From assembly GCA_017311185.1 (NCBI GenBank), contig JAESUZ010005115.1, forward strand, positions 1,674,001 through 1,738,000: 64,000 nucleotides of DNA. The letters run 5' to 3'. A program made the translations under genes and the position numbers. Numbering within the stretch: position 1 is the stretch's first letter; each line of letters opens with the position of its first letter. Source of the stretch: Proteles cristata cristata. Its lineage: Eukaryota; Chordata; Mammalia; Carnivora; Hyaenidae. This document shows positions 56,550 through 64,000 of this stretch, piece after piece. Under the pieces are notes generated by a model. That model was given only the letters and a program-made list of their open reading frames with translations, made no database searches and was not told the origin of the DNA.

Positions 56550-56910
56550 CAAGTGCTGTGTTAGTCTGCGAGGTTTTACAAATAAACAGCATGTCTCTGG
56601 CCTCATTACCTGGTGGAATAAACAGTTATACAAATAATTTTAGTGTCAGAGGCACTTTAGTAGAGGAATGTACTCCATGTCATAGAAATTAAGAGGAGAG
56701 AATATTTAACTATTTGAGGAAATCAGGAAAGACCACCTAGAGGAGATGGCATTTAAGCACAGAATTTATAGTTTGCTAGTTAGAGAGTAGAAAAACACAT
56801 CAGGCAAATGAACAAAGAATAAAGGATATGTGTATAGTAAGATGCACGAGATGACTATTAAATGGGTTGGATGAGGGTGAAGGAAAACTGTTATAATGTA
56901 ACACTAGAAA
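56550..56910 (+). repeat. L2-like ancient repeat
   Basis: CATGTCTCTGGCCTCATTAC, AATCAGGAAAGACCACCTAG, AGGAGATGGCATTTAAGCAC follow the order seen in 17335-18250 ('gctcttgcctc', 'ggaaggcctctctgaggag', 'gtgacatttgagc'). Confidence 0.5.
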
Positions 56911-56969
56911 AACTTCATTTAGCTCATGAATGTCACATTAAATAGATTGGCTTATCCCGTACAGGAATC

Positions 56970-57185
56970 CATAGCATCATAATGATTAAAAGCAAGGTCT
57001 CTATGAAACCCTGTCTATAACTTACTAGCTGAGATTTTGGATACATTTATTATAAACCTCAGGGTGTTGTTTCCTTTTAATTTTGAAAACAGTATCATCT
57101 CACAAACTACCTTATTATCCCAATGATGATTAGTGCAGTAAATGTCTGTAAAGCACTCAGCTCAGTGTTTGCCATTTAAATGCTC
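56970..57185 (+). repeat. MIR element
   Basis: AATGATTAAAAGCAAGGTCT, TAACTTACTAGCTGAGATTT, GTAAAGCACTCAGCTCAGTG and AAATGCTCAAA follow MIR order. Confidence 0.75.
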
Positions 57186-57600
57186 AAAAACGGTAGGTGC
57201 TTATGGTATTGTTATTTCTATAGGCAGATGGAGGTAGAGTTGGTTTGTGAAGTGGTTTGTTTCGTGAATAGGTATGTATTTTTAGAAAAACAAAAGTGAG
57301 GGATAAATTAGACATAGGAGAAAGATTCGAGCCGAGAATGAACAGAATATGGAGTGGTCTGGAAGGTACGCTCAATAGAAGTCAAGGTCCATCTTCTATG
57401 GGTGGAAGCACGGCATGGTCAAGGCCTCAAACTGTGACAAATTGCTTTGACCCTGTTGGGATATGTTTACCTGCATTTGTTCTTGAGCAAAGTGCTCAGT
57501 GATGTTTAGTAATCCCAAGACAAGGAAGTTTGATTACCAGGGTGATAGGCTCATTCATACATTCATTTAAAAGCACTGCCTAATGTGAACGTTTTTGCTA
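57186..57600. other. Unassigned noncoding sequence
   Basis: No repeat named. Opposite-strand frames of 63 and 68 codons overlap at 57296-57375. Confidence 0.5.
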
Positions 57601-58110
57601 TTAGTGGAGGACCATATTTTTCAAAATGGCCACAACAATAACTCTGATCCCACACATTCTTCTTACTATGCAACACTGACACCGTACCCATTAGGTCCGG
57701 GTGGGCTCATCCCTGGAGCAGATATGGAGCTATGTGACTTCTGAGCCGTGGTCATAAAAGGCAATACAGGCGATAACTGGTCCTCTTGGGACTTTCTCTG
57801 GGAACTCGGTAGCCAGGCCATGAAAAAAAAGAGTCTACGCCGAGGGGCCATGGTAGGTTTTGTGGGAGACAGCTCCAGCTGAGGCCCGACGGTGGGTACC
57901 AACCTCGAGACACGTGCCTGCCTGAAGGTAATAACAGTTCTGGCTCCACTCTTCAAACTACCTCTGATCCACTGTGTGCAGCAAGGATGAGCTGCCCTTG
58001 TAGCCAGCCCCTGCCCAAATGCTGATTTATGAGCCAAACAACCCAAGGGTATTGTTTTAAACTAACGGATTTAAGATTGAAACCACCAGATTGCTTGGTA
58101 AGCAGCAATA
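57601..58110 (+). repeat. Unassigned ancient repeat, LTR-like ending
   Basis: Ends TTTTAAACTAACGGATTTAAG ... GGTAAGCAGCAATAGATAAC, the 'gttttaagccactaagtttt ... cagcaatagataac' end found in many mammalian copies. The 48440-48830 segment carries a similar end. The minus frame 57666-58046 (126 codons) lies inside and is probably not a gene. Confidence 0.45.
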
Positions 58111-58223
58111 GATAACTGGATTACTATTTTTGTATTTTTTTTTCCTTTCATGGGTACTAGGTGTACAACTCACTAGCATTTCAAGATCTTCAATTTTAAG
58201 ACATGTATTGAAAGGGGCCCCAA

Positions 58224-58447
58224 GGGACCCTGGGTGGCTCAGTTGGTTAAGTGTCTGACTTCAGCTCAGGTCACGATCCCACAGTTTGTGGGTTCAAGCC
58301 CTGCGTTGGGCTCTGTGCTGACAGCTCGGAGCCTGGAGCCTGCTTCAGATTCTGTCTCTGTAGCTCTCTGCCCCTCCCCTGTTCACACGCTGTCCCTGTC
58401 CTTGTCTCTCTGTCTCTCTCAAATATAAATAAACATTTAAAAAATTA
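58224..58447 (+). mobile_element. CAN-SINE, medium age
   Basis: GGGACCCTGGGTGGCTCAG head, GACAGCTCGGAGCCTGG body lacking the TGCC insertion, CAAATATAAATAAACATTTA tail. Probable target-site duplication AAAGGGGCCCCA versus AAAAGGCATCCCA. Confidence 0.95.
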
Positions 58448-58712
58448 AAAGGCATCCCATATTCACCAAAAAAGTATGAAGAGTCATTAAACTAGGAATT
58501 TTAAAGAATGAAGTATAGCAGAGGCCTCTGTACTAATGCTATTGGTTAGTATGTTCTGATTAAAAAAAAAAAAAAATTCTCTACCTGTAAGAAATGCAAA
58601 AGAGTTTCCTGTAAGTGGATTCTATCTCCCATAGCAATTATCTTGACAATATATTTCCATTTTACTCATGATAATGCACTTATTTTCCTACCAAGACATA
58701 ATTTGTTTTTTA

Positions 58713-58938
58713 TTTTTTATTTTTTTTAATGTTTTTTTTTTTTTTTTCTAGGAGAGAGAGAGAGACAGCGTGAGCAGGGGAGGGTCAGAGAGAGAGGGAG
58801 TCACAGACTGAAACAGGCTCCAGGCTCTGAGCTGGCAGTCAGCACAGAGCCCGACGCGGGGCCCGAACCCACGAACCGCGAGATCATGACGTAAGCGAAA
58901 GTCGGACGCTTAACCGACTAAGCCACCCAGGCGGCCCT
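58713..58938 (-). mobile_element. Young CAN-SINE, CpG-rich
   Basis: Long T-rich end, TTCTAGGAGAGAGAGAG, GACAGCGTGAGCAGGGG, GACGCGGGGCCCGAACCC box-B region. Target-site duplication ATAATTTGTTTTTTA at 58698-58712 and 58939-58953. Nearly identical to 26342-26563. Confidence 0.98.
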
Positions 58939-58953
58939 ATAATTTGTTTTTTA

Positions 58954-59477
58954 AAAACAAGAATGGCTTGATGCCGACAAAACCAGGTGAGCTTATGTAA
59001 TTGGGCAAACAGGCGTCTTTTGAAATCACTTCTGCCAGTTGCCCCCTTTCCCTCCCGCCTCCCTCTATTTCCTCCACACAGCTCCTTGCAAATGTGATCC
59101 CAGCAGTTGGCAGTCAGGACCAAAGACTGGGCTTTGTGGAGAAGGAAAGACAGAGAAAACTAGAGCTGGAAATCTCTCCACTGGTTTGTACTGTTCTCCT
59201 TGAAGGTGACTCGTGTGAAGGCAGCTGTGTGGTACCTGGCTAGAGAGAACAGCAGATGTCCCAATGCCCTAGAGAGTTTTTGCAGAAGCCTTACAAACAA
59301 GGAGGGACCATGTACACTTTGAGATACCACAGGCAGGTCAGTGAACATCTTTTCCAAATATACATCAGGATGCATTGGTCCAATTAATGGTCAGACAGTG
59401 GGGCAAAGCATTTGAACTCAAGACTCGTAGCCTGTCTGTTGCACTGAGAGAGAAGAGTAGAGGGGGAAATATTCAAT
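58954..59477. other. Unassigned noncoding sequence
   Basis: No repeat named. Frames of 71-80 codons on both strands are unsupported. Confidence 0.5.
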
Positions 59478-59490
59478 AATAGCTCAATTG

Positions 59491-59804
59491 GTGGATGGAA
59501 CTTGAGGGTGTTATGCTAAGTGAAATAAGTCAGGCAGAGAAGGACAGATACCATATGATTTCACTCATATGTGGAATAGGAGAAACTTAACAGAGAACCA
59601 TGGGGGAGGGCAAGGGGAAAAAGTAGTTAAGGAGAGGGAAGGAGGCAAACCATAAGAGACTCTTAAATACTGAGAACAAACTGAGAGTTGATGGGTGTGT
59701 GGGGGAGAAGGGAAAATGGGTGATGGGCATGGAGGAGGGCACTGGTGGGATGAGCACTGGGTTTTATATGGAAACCAACTTGACAATAAACTATAATTTT
59801 AAAA
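59491..59804 (+). mobile_element. 5'-truncated L1 3' end
   Basis: 314 bp starting GTGGATGGAACTTGAGGG and ending at AATAAA (59785-59790) plus a short A-rich tail. Target-site duplication AATAGCTCAATTG (59478-59490) versus AATAGCCCAATTG (59805-59817). It aligns to 55497-55800 of the twin-primed copy and is the same or a sister L1 family. Confidence 0.94.
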
Positions 59805-59902
59805 AATAGCCCAATTGTTCTAATCCATATAGGGAATATCCCACCCCATTTTAACATACAGCAGGTATCCATCAAATTGGTCAGAATTAAAGATAAATAA
59901 AT

Positions 59903-60118
59903 AGGGGTGCCTGGGTGGCTCAGTCGGTTAAGCGTCTGACTTCGGTTCAAGTCATGATCTTGTGGTTTGTGAGTTCGAGCCCCGTGTCAGGCTCTGTCTG
60001 GGCTGACAGCTTGGAGCCTAGAGCCTGCTCTGGATTCTGTGTTTCCTCTCTCTCTGCCCTCCCCTGCTCATGCTCTATCTCTCTGTCTCTCAAAAATAAA
60101 TAAATGTTAAAAAGAATT
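59903..60118 (+). mobile_element. CAN-SINE, medium age
   Basis: GGGGTGCCTGGGTGGCTCAG head, GTTCGAGCCCCGTGTCAGG body, CTCAAAAATAAATAAATG tail. Target-site duplication is unclear. Confidence 0.96.
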
Positions 60119-60201
60119 TTTAATTCCTTAAAAACTAATAAACAAAAACCTTTTAAAATTTCTGCCCAAATACAAATATAGTTCCCTCTGAAACTCAGAA
60201 T

Positions 60202-60462
60202 TTTTTTTTAAATGTTTAATGTTTTATTTATTTCTGAGAGAGAGAGAGAGAGACAGTGTGAGCAGGGGAGGATCAGAGAGAGAGGGAGACACAGAATTTG
60301 AAACAGGCTCCAGGCTCTGAGCTAGCTGTCAGCACAGAGCCTGATATGGGGCTCGAACCACAAACTGTGAGATCATGACCTGAGCCAAAGTGAACCACAA
60401 ACTGTGAGATCATGACCTGAGCCAAAGTCGGATGCTTAACCGACTGAGCCACCCAGGCGCCC
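60202..60462 (-). mobile_element. CAN-SINE with internal 37-bp tandem duplication
   Basis: TTTATTTATTTCTGAGAG left end and CACCCAGGCGCCCC right end. Exact target-site duplication CTGAAACTCAGAAT at 60188-60201 and 60463-60476. A 37-bp stretch beginning GAACCACAAACTGTGAG is duplicated exactly (60355-60391 and 60392-60428), between the regions of box A and box B. Confidence 0.97.
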
Positions 60463-60911
60463 CTGAAACTCAGAATATTTTGAATCCATTAATTTTTTAC
60501 ATCAACTGAATTCTTATATTTGTATGTCACTTATGCATTTTTCATTCCTATCTCAGGAATTCTCAGTGAATTTCCCCAAATGACCACTGCACAAAGCCAT
60601 GGAGTGTTATCCCCAAGGGGAGATAAGATGCTTACTAAATGTTTGTTGATTGAACATTAAAACTAGGAAATAACGGCTTGCCGTTATGATTTAAAACAAC
60701 CAATGAGAACAAATGGCTTAAGACAAGGCTAATCTTTTAGGGAGTATAAGAACCAAGTCAAATCTAAGAAATTTACCCCAGGAAAAGGCACAGGTGCACA
60801 GGGTATGCAATTTTTATTACAATTTCAGAGAATGCATGGACTTCATGTTAAGAAACCCTCCTTAATGATGATGCATTCTACACAGAATATGAGCTAACTT
60901 CTTTGGATTTA
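60463..60911. other. Unassigned noncoding sequence
   Basis: AT-rich; nothing recognised. Confidence 0.5.
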
Positions 60912-61170
60912 AAATCAGTCACCATTTATTCTAAGTCTCCTAAATGCCAGGCACTGAGCAAGGCCTTCCAGCCCCATTTTGTCATAGTCCTGAGAAGTAG
61001 ATAGAGACTGGCACCGTTTATAGACCAGTAACCTTCTTTCTTCTCTCGTCTTTTCCCCATGACAATTATTAACATTCCCAAAATTCAATGTTCTTCCAAT
61101 GGACACACTCTGGGAAATGCTAGTGCAGTAAAAATCCTTTATTTTGAGGGTAAGAAAGCTGAAGTCAAGA
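60912..61170 (-). repeat. MIR/L2-type relic, left part
   Basis: CCTAAATGCCAGGCACTGAG and CCTGAGAAGTAGATAGAGAC, then TTTTGAGGGTAAGAAAGCTG at 61143, are reverse MIR phrases. The SINE at 61182 interrupts it and it resumes at 61468. Confidence 0.5.
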
Positions 61171-61181
61171 GAGAGACAGAG

Positions 61182-61334
61182 AGGGATACCTGAGTGGTTT
61201 AGTCATTAAGCATCTGACTTCGGCTTAGGTCATGATCTCACATTTCATGAGTTCAAGTCCCACATTAGGTGAGCTCAAGCCCCATTTGGGGTGAATACAA
61301 ACCCCATTTCAGGTAAGCCCCACTTCTATCTCTC
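61182..61334 (+). mobile_element. CAN-SINE fragment with three 22-bp degenerate repeats
   Basis: GGGATACCTGAGTGGTTTAG head and CATGATCTCACATTTCATG body. The box B region is then expanded as three 22-bp units at 61249-61270, 61271-61292 and 61293-61314 (GAGTTCAAGTCCCAC..., GAGCTCAAGCCCCAT..., GAATACAAACCCCAT..., each ending GGT). Confidence 0.85.
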
Positions 61335-61460
61335 TCCCTCTCTCTCTCTCTTGAGAGAGAGAGAGAGGGAGAGAGGATGTAAGTGAGCAAGGGGCAGAGA
61401 GAGAGAGAGAGAGGGAGAGAGGGAGAGAAGGAGAGAGGGAGACAGAGACAGAGACAGAGA
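61335..61460. repeat. (TC)n/(GA)n hairpin and GA-rich tract
   Basis: TCCCTCTCTCTCTCTC (61335-61350) is the exact reverse complement of 61355-61370 around a 4-nt spacer. A GA-rich stretch with GTGAGCAAGGGGCAGAGAG follows, which resembles the reverse strand of a CAN-SINE. The structure may be two SINE tails head-to-tail inverted, or microsatellite growth. Confidence 0.8.
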
Positions 61461-61467
61461 AAATCAA

Positions 61468-61556
61468 CATGCCTAAAGTCAGATGGTGAGTTGGTACAGG
61501 TTGGGCTTGGAACCCAGGTCTATCTCCCAGGCCTGTGCTCTTTGACTATATCCATC
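61468..61556 (-). repeat. MIR relic, right part
   Basis: GCTTGGAACCCAGGTCTATC then CCAGGCCTGTGCTCTTTGAC is the 'gattcgaacccaggtctgtctgactccaaagcc...gctctt' end of a reverse MIR. Confidence 0.7.
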
Positions 61557-61560
61557 TACT

Positions 61561-63093
61561 ATAAGAGAAGGTACATATACACCAACACCAGTCAGTTATT
61601 TGTTGAGAGCTATTAAGCAGATGGGAGATTCATTAACTCCAGCCCTTCCATCCTCCTTCAGGGACCAAAGCAGGCTTCAGTGGTCAAAGAAGACTGTCAA
61701 AGAAATGCAAGGGCTGGCAAGTGCAAGTCCCTCAGCATATATAGAAAGTGAGGGGGACAGCTTCAAGCTACCGATAATGTCTGCTATATATGTGCATCCA
61801 TGTACGTGTCGGATCTATGGACTAGTGCACGGCATACTTGTTTGTGAGTTGAGAGGCTTGGCTCCTCATTTCTATACAGTTGAGTGCTGTGTGGGAATCT
61901 ATAACCAAACACCATTTGGAAACTCAGAGGTGCTTCTGGAGATAGCCAACAAGAAAATGAAAGGTTTGCGAAGGCAAGAAAGATGGCGGCTTCTGGGTTT
62001 ATGTAGCCTTCAGAAGGGAAAGCAGAAGCAGAACTTAATTTTAACCCACTGAATACAATCACTTTCCAAATTCTGTTGATTCCACATCTACAGTGACTCC
62101 CTTCTCTGCCCCTCAATCCTTTGCCTAGGCTTTTGATATTTATCACCTCAACCAGTCATTTTCAACAGTATTAGATCTAAAGCTTCTTTTTCTAAATAAA
62201 TAAATAAAAATACAGTATTCTTGATGCCCTCTCCAGTATTTGGAAATGAAAATCCAACCTAATATAATCTATCCACACACATCATTTCACAAACAGCAAC
62301 ATAATGCCCTGAGTTTAACACATGAAGAGTTCAAAGAAAGCAATTTATAACCAAGTAATGAAAATAATATAGTTCAGTAAACTAGTGTACATAATCAAGT
62401 AATAAAATGCTTGCATACTTTGAGCACAGTAATTACAAATGCATACCAGTATGGAGGTATTGGATTAGGATTCAAATACCATTAGTGTGTGTATATGTGA
62501 AAGAGAGTTAAATTCCAGGCTCTGGTGATTATAAAAAGGGACATTCAATTTTTATGTGAAATTCCAGACAATTATTAGTTGTTTGTAGCTCTCCTATGCA
62601 ATGCAAGATGTCTATCCCCCTTGGCTTCTGTTCACTGAACACCAGTGGCAAGCTGTAAGATCCCACAAAATTTCAAAACAGGTCTTAAAAGCAATATTAC
62701 CCCCACTGAGAACCACGTCCATGGTCCTTTCAGTTTAAATTCTTTTCACCTGGTGGAAGGCTTGGATGCTGGTCTGGCTCCCAAGGGTTTCAGAAGTTTG
62801 GAGCCAGAGCCAGCACATACAGCTACAGAGGTTTTGAACCATTCAGTTCCAGGGTATATCACTTACGTCTTCTTTTCAAAGACATAACATACGATGTTTA
62901 AAACAAAGAAGTGTAAAAATCCAAGAGTCTCTATGCATAAAGGCTCTATATAAATCAGCTAATGGCTCTGAGATGCTCTTGTTAAGCTCTGGGTTTCACA
63001 GGAGTGTGGGCATGCTGTCAAGTTTCCTTATATATCTGTTCTCTCCCAGAGACCCAGGCAGTGAATGAAGCTGGTAGAGGAGTCAGCAAGAGC
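61561..63093. other. Unassigned noncoding sequence
   Basis: The 150-codon plus frame at 61600-62052 and 120-codon minus frame at 61784-62146 overlap on opposite strands. Neither has recognised motifs, and both are most likely chance. 62160-62600 is AT-rich. The 80-codon frame at 62645-62887 is unsupported. Confidence 0.45.
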
Positions 63094-63109
63094 CTGGAAG
63101 TTCCTGGTC

Positions 63110-63324
63110 GTTTTTTTGTTTTTTTTGTTTTTTGTTTTTTTCTGAGAGAGAGAGAGCGTGAGCAGGGGAGGGTCAGAGAGAGGGAGATACAGAATCAAAA
63201 GCAGGCTTCAGGCTCTGAGCTAGCTGCCAGCACAGAGCCCAATGCAGGGCTCGAACCCACTAACTTCAAGATCATGACCTGAGTCGAAGTTGGCTGCTTA
63301 ACCGACTGAGCCACCCAGGTGCCC
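63110..63324 (-). mobile_element. CAN-SINE, medium age
   Basis: T/G-rich left end, TTTTTCTGAGAGAGAGAG, GAGCGTGAGCAGGGGAG, right end GAGCCACCCAGGTGCCC. Exact 16-bp target-site duplication CTGGAAGTTCCTGGTC at 63094-63109 and 63325-63340. Confidence 0.97.
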
Positions 63325-63340
63325 CTGGAAGTTCCTGGTC

Positions 63341-63881
63341 TTGACGCTGCTTCTATTCCCTCTCTGGTTTCTGGGTCTGGGTTCTTAGGTATGCAGTCAA
63401 CCGTGGGCTGTTTGCAGGCCTGGTGCGGTCAGAAGCAGTGGAATATGGATAGGGTGATAGGAAGGATGGCAGATGAAAGTGTGAAACTACGGGGTTGACA
63501 ACTTCCTCCCTTGGGAAGAGCCTCAAGCAATAGTCCGCCAGGTTCCCCAGGGATAGGTGGCACCCGAGAAAAGCTGAAGAGCATCTGGTGCTAGAGGTCA
63601 CATCCTGCTTCTTGGCACCTGTGAGCACATGGCTCCGACACTCTGTCAGACTCATTCATCCACGTCTCCCTGATATTGCCAAGGAGAATGAATATGGATG
63701 CCCCACACACGGTTGGATAGAAGGGTGGAGTAGAAGGGAACAGTTGAAAGACTCCTAGAAATTTAGAGTAATGTAACACATGGCAAACAGAGTTTCTTTG
63801 AAAACTCATGCTTTATCTTTTAAAAATCTATTGTTTTTATATTTCATAGTACATCACAGTGTTTATTTTTTATATCTATTT
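63341..63881. other. Unassigned noncoding sequence
   Basis: Minus frames of 100 and 72 codons at 63353-63809 overlap and lack motifs. Confidence 0.5.
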
Positions 63882-63940
63882 AGGGGTGTGTGTGTGTGTG
63901 TGTGTATGTGTGTGTGTAGGGGTGTGTGTGTGTGTGTGTA
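63882..63940. repeat. (TG)n microsatellite in two blocks
   Basis: Two AGGGGTGTGTG-led TG runs, each ending in TGTA or TGTAT. Likely length-polymorphic. Confidence 0.96.
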
Positions 63941-64000
63941 TTTCCTGCACTAAAGCAGCTTTGAGCAAAACTAGAACTCCAAGAATAGATGTGCTATTTC

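Noticed and set aside
59491..59804. Possible processed pseudogene (AATAAA, A tail, target-site duplication)
   Set aside because: The sequence matches the L1 3' end present at 55.5-55.8 kb, so it is a truncated L1.
61600..62052. 150-codon plus frame
   Set aside because: No recognised motif, no splice or polyA context, and a 120-codon frame overlaps it on the other strand. Consistent with chance in 64 kb.

Overview
This window looks like nuclear DNA from a carnivore, almost certainly a cat (Felidae). The strongest evidence is about two dozen CAN-SINE (SINEC) insertions. These are tRNA-Lys-derived elements with the head GGGGCGCCTGGGTGGC, an internal GGTTCGAGCCC box B, a CT-rich stretch and an AAATAAATAAA tail. 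Several belong to a CpG-intact subtype with CTCCTAGAAATAAA before the tail, which I associate with felids. Ancient mammalian repeats (L1M, L2-like, MIR, hAT-Charlie/MER5, an MLT1 LTR) fill in the background.

I find no convincing protein-coding gene. Nearly all long open frames are repeat-derived, low-complexity or chance. The real coding remnants are dead LINE-1 ORF2 pieces at 27469-28472 (with the FADD reverse-transcriptase motif) and 54733-55600. One exon-like segment (20101-20271) has good splice signals on both sides but no recognised homology. The window is best read as an intergenic desert or part of a very large intron.

Layout. 1-3.2 kb: antisense old L1M with a SINE, a TTTTG microsatellite and a 770-bp pure pyrimidine tract. 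3.2-10.5 kb: mostly unassigned sequence with one SINE. 10.6-14.5 kb: a long antisense L1M carrying four SINEs. 14.5-20 kb: MIR and L2-like relics. 20-26 kb: exon-like segment, CpG-dense knot, MIRs and several AT-rich repeat-free blocks that may be conserved noncoding elements. 26-29 kb: a young SINE, then antisense L1 ORF2 split by a SINE. 29-42 kb: MER5-type MITEs, MIRs, an MLT1 LTR, an hAT relic and a very young SINE. 42-52 kb: further SINEs and MIRs. 52-56 kb: antisense L1s, then an L1 with a 5' inversion (twin priming) inserted in the tail of an older SINE. 56-64 kb: L2-like, MIR, a short L1 and clustered SINEs, including closely spaced inverted pairs.

There are no operons, CRISPR arrays or rRNA genes, and no free-standing tRNA genes. 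The functional content I can argue for is limited to candidate cis-regulatory blocks and Pol III promoter boxes inside young SINEs. The most informative structures are the twin-primed L1 with its 27-bp inverted junction, the threefold higher-order pyrimidine tract, the SINE nestings with readable target-site duplications, and the exon-like segment. Family names for ancient repeats come from memory of consensus features and are tentative where stated. Most MIR and L2-like boundaries are approximate.
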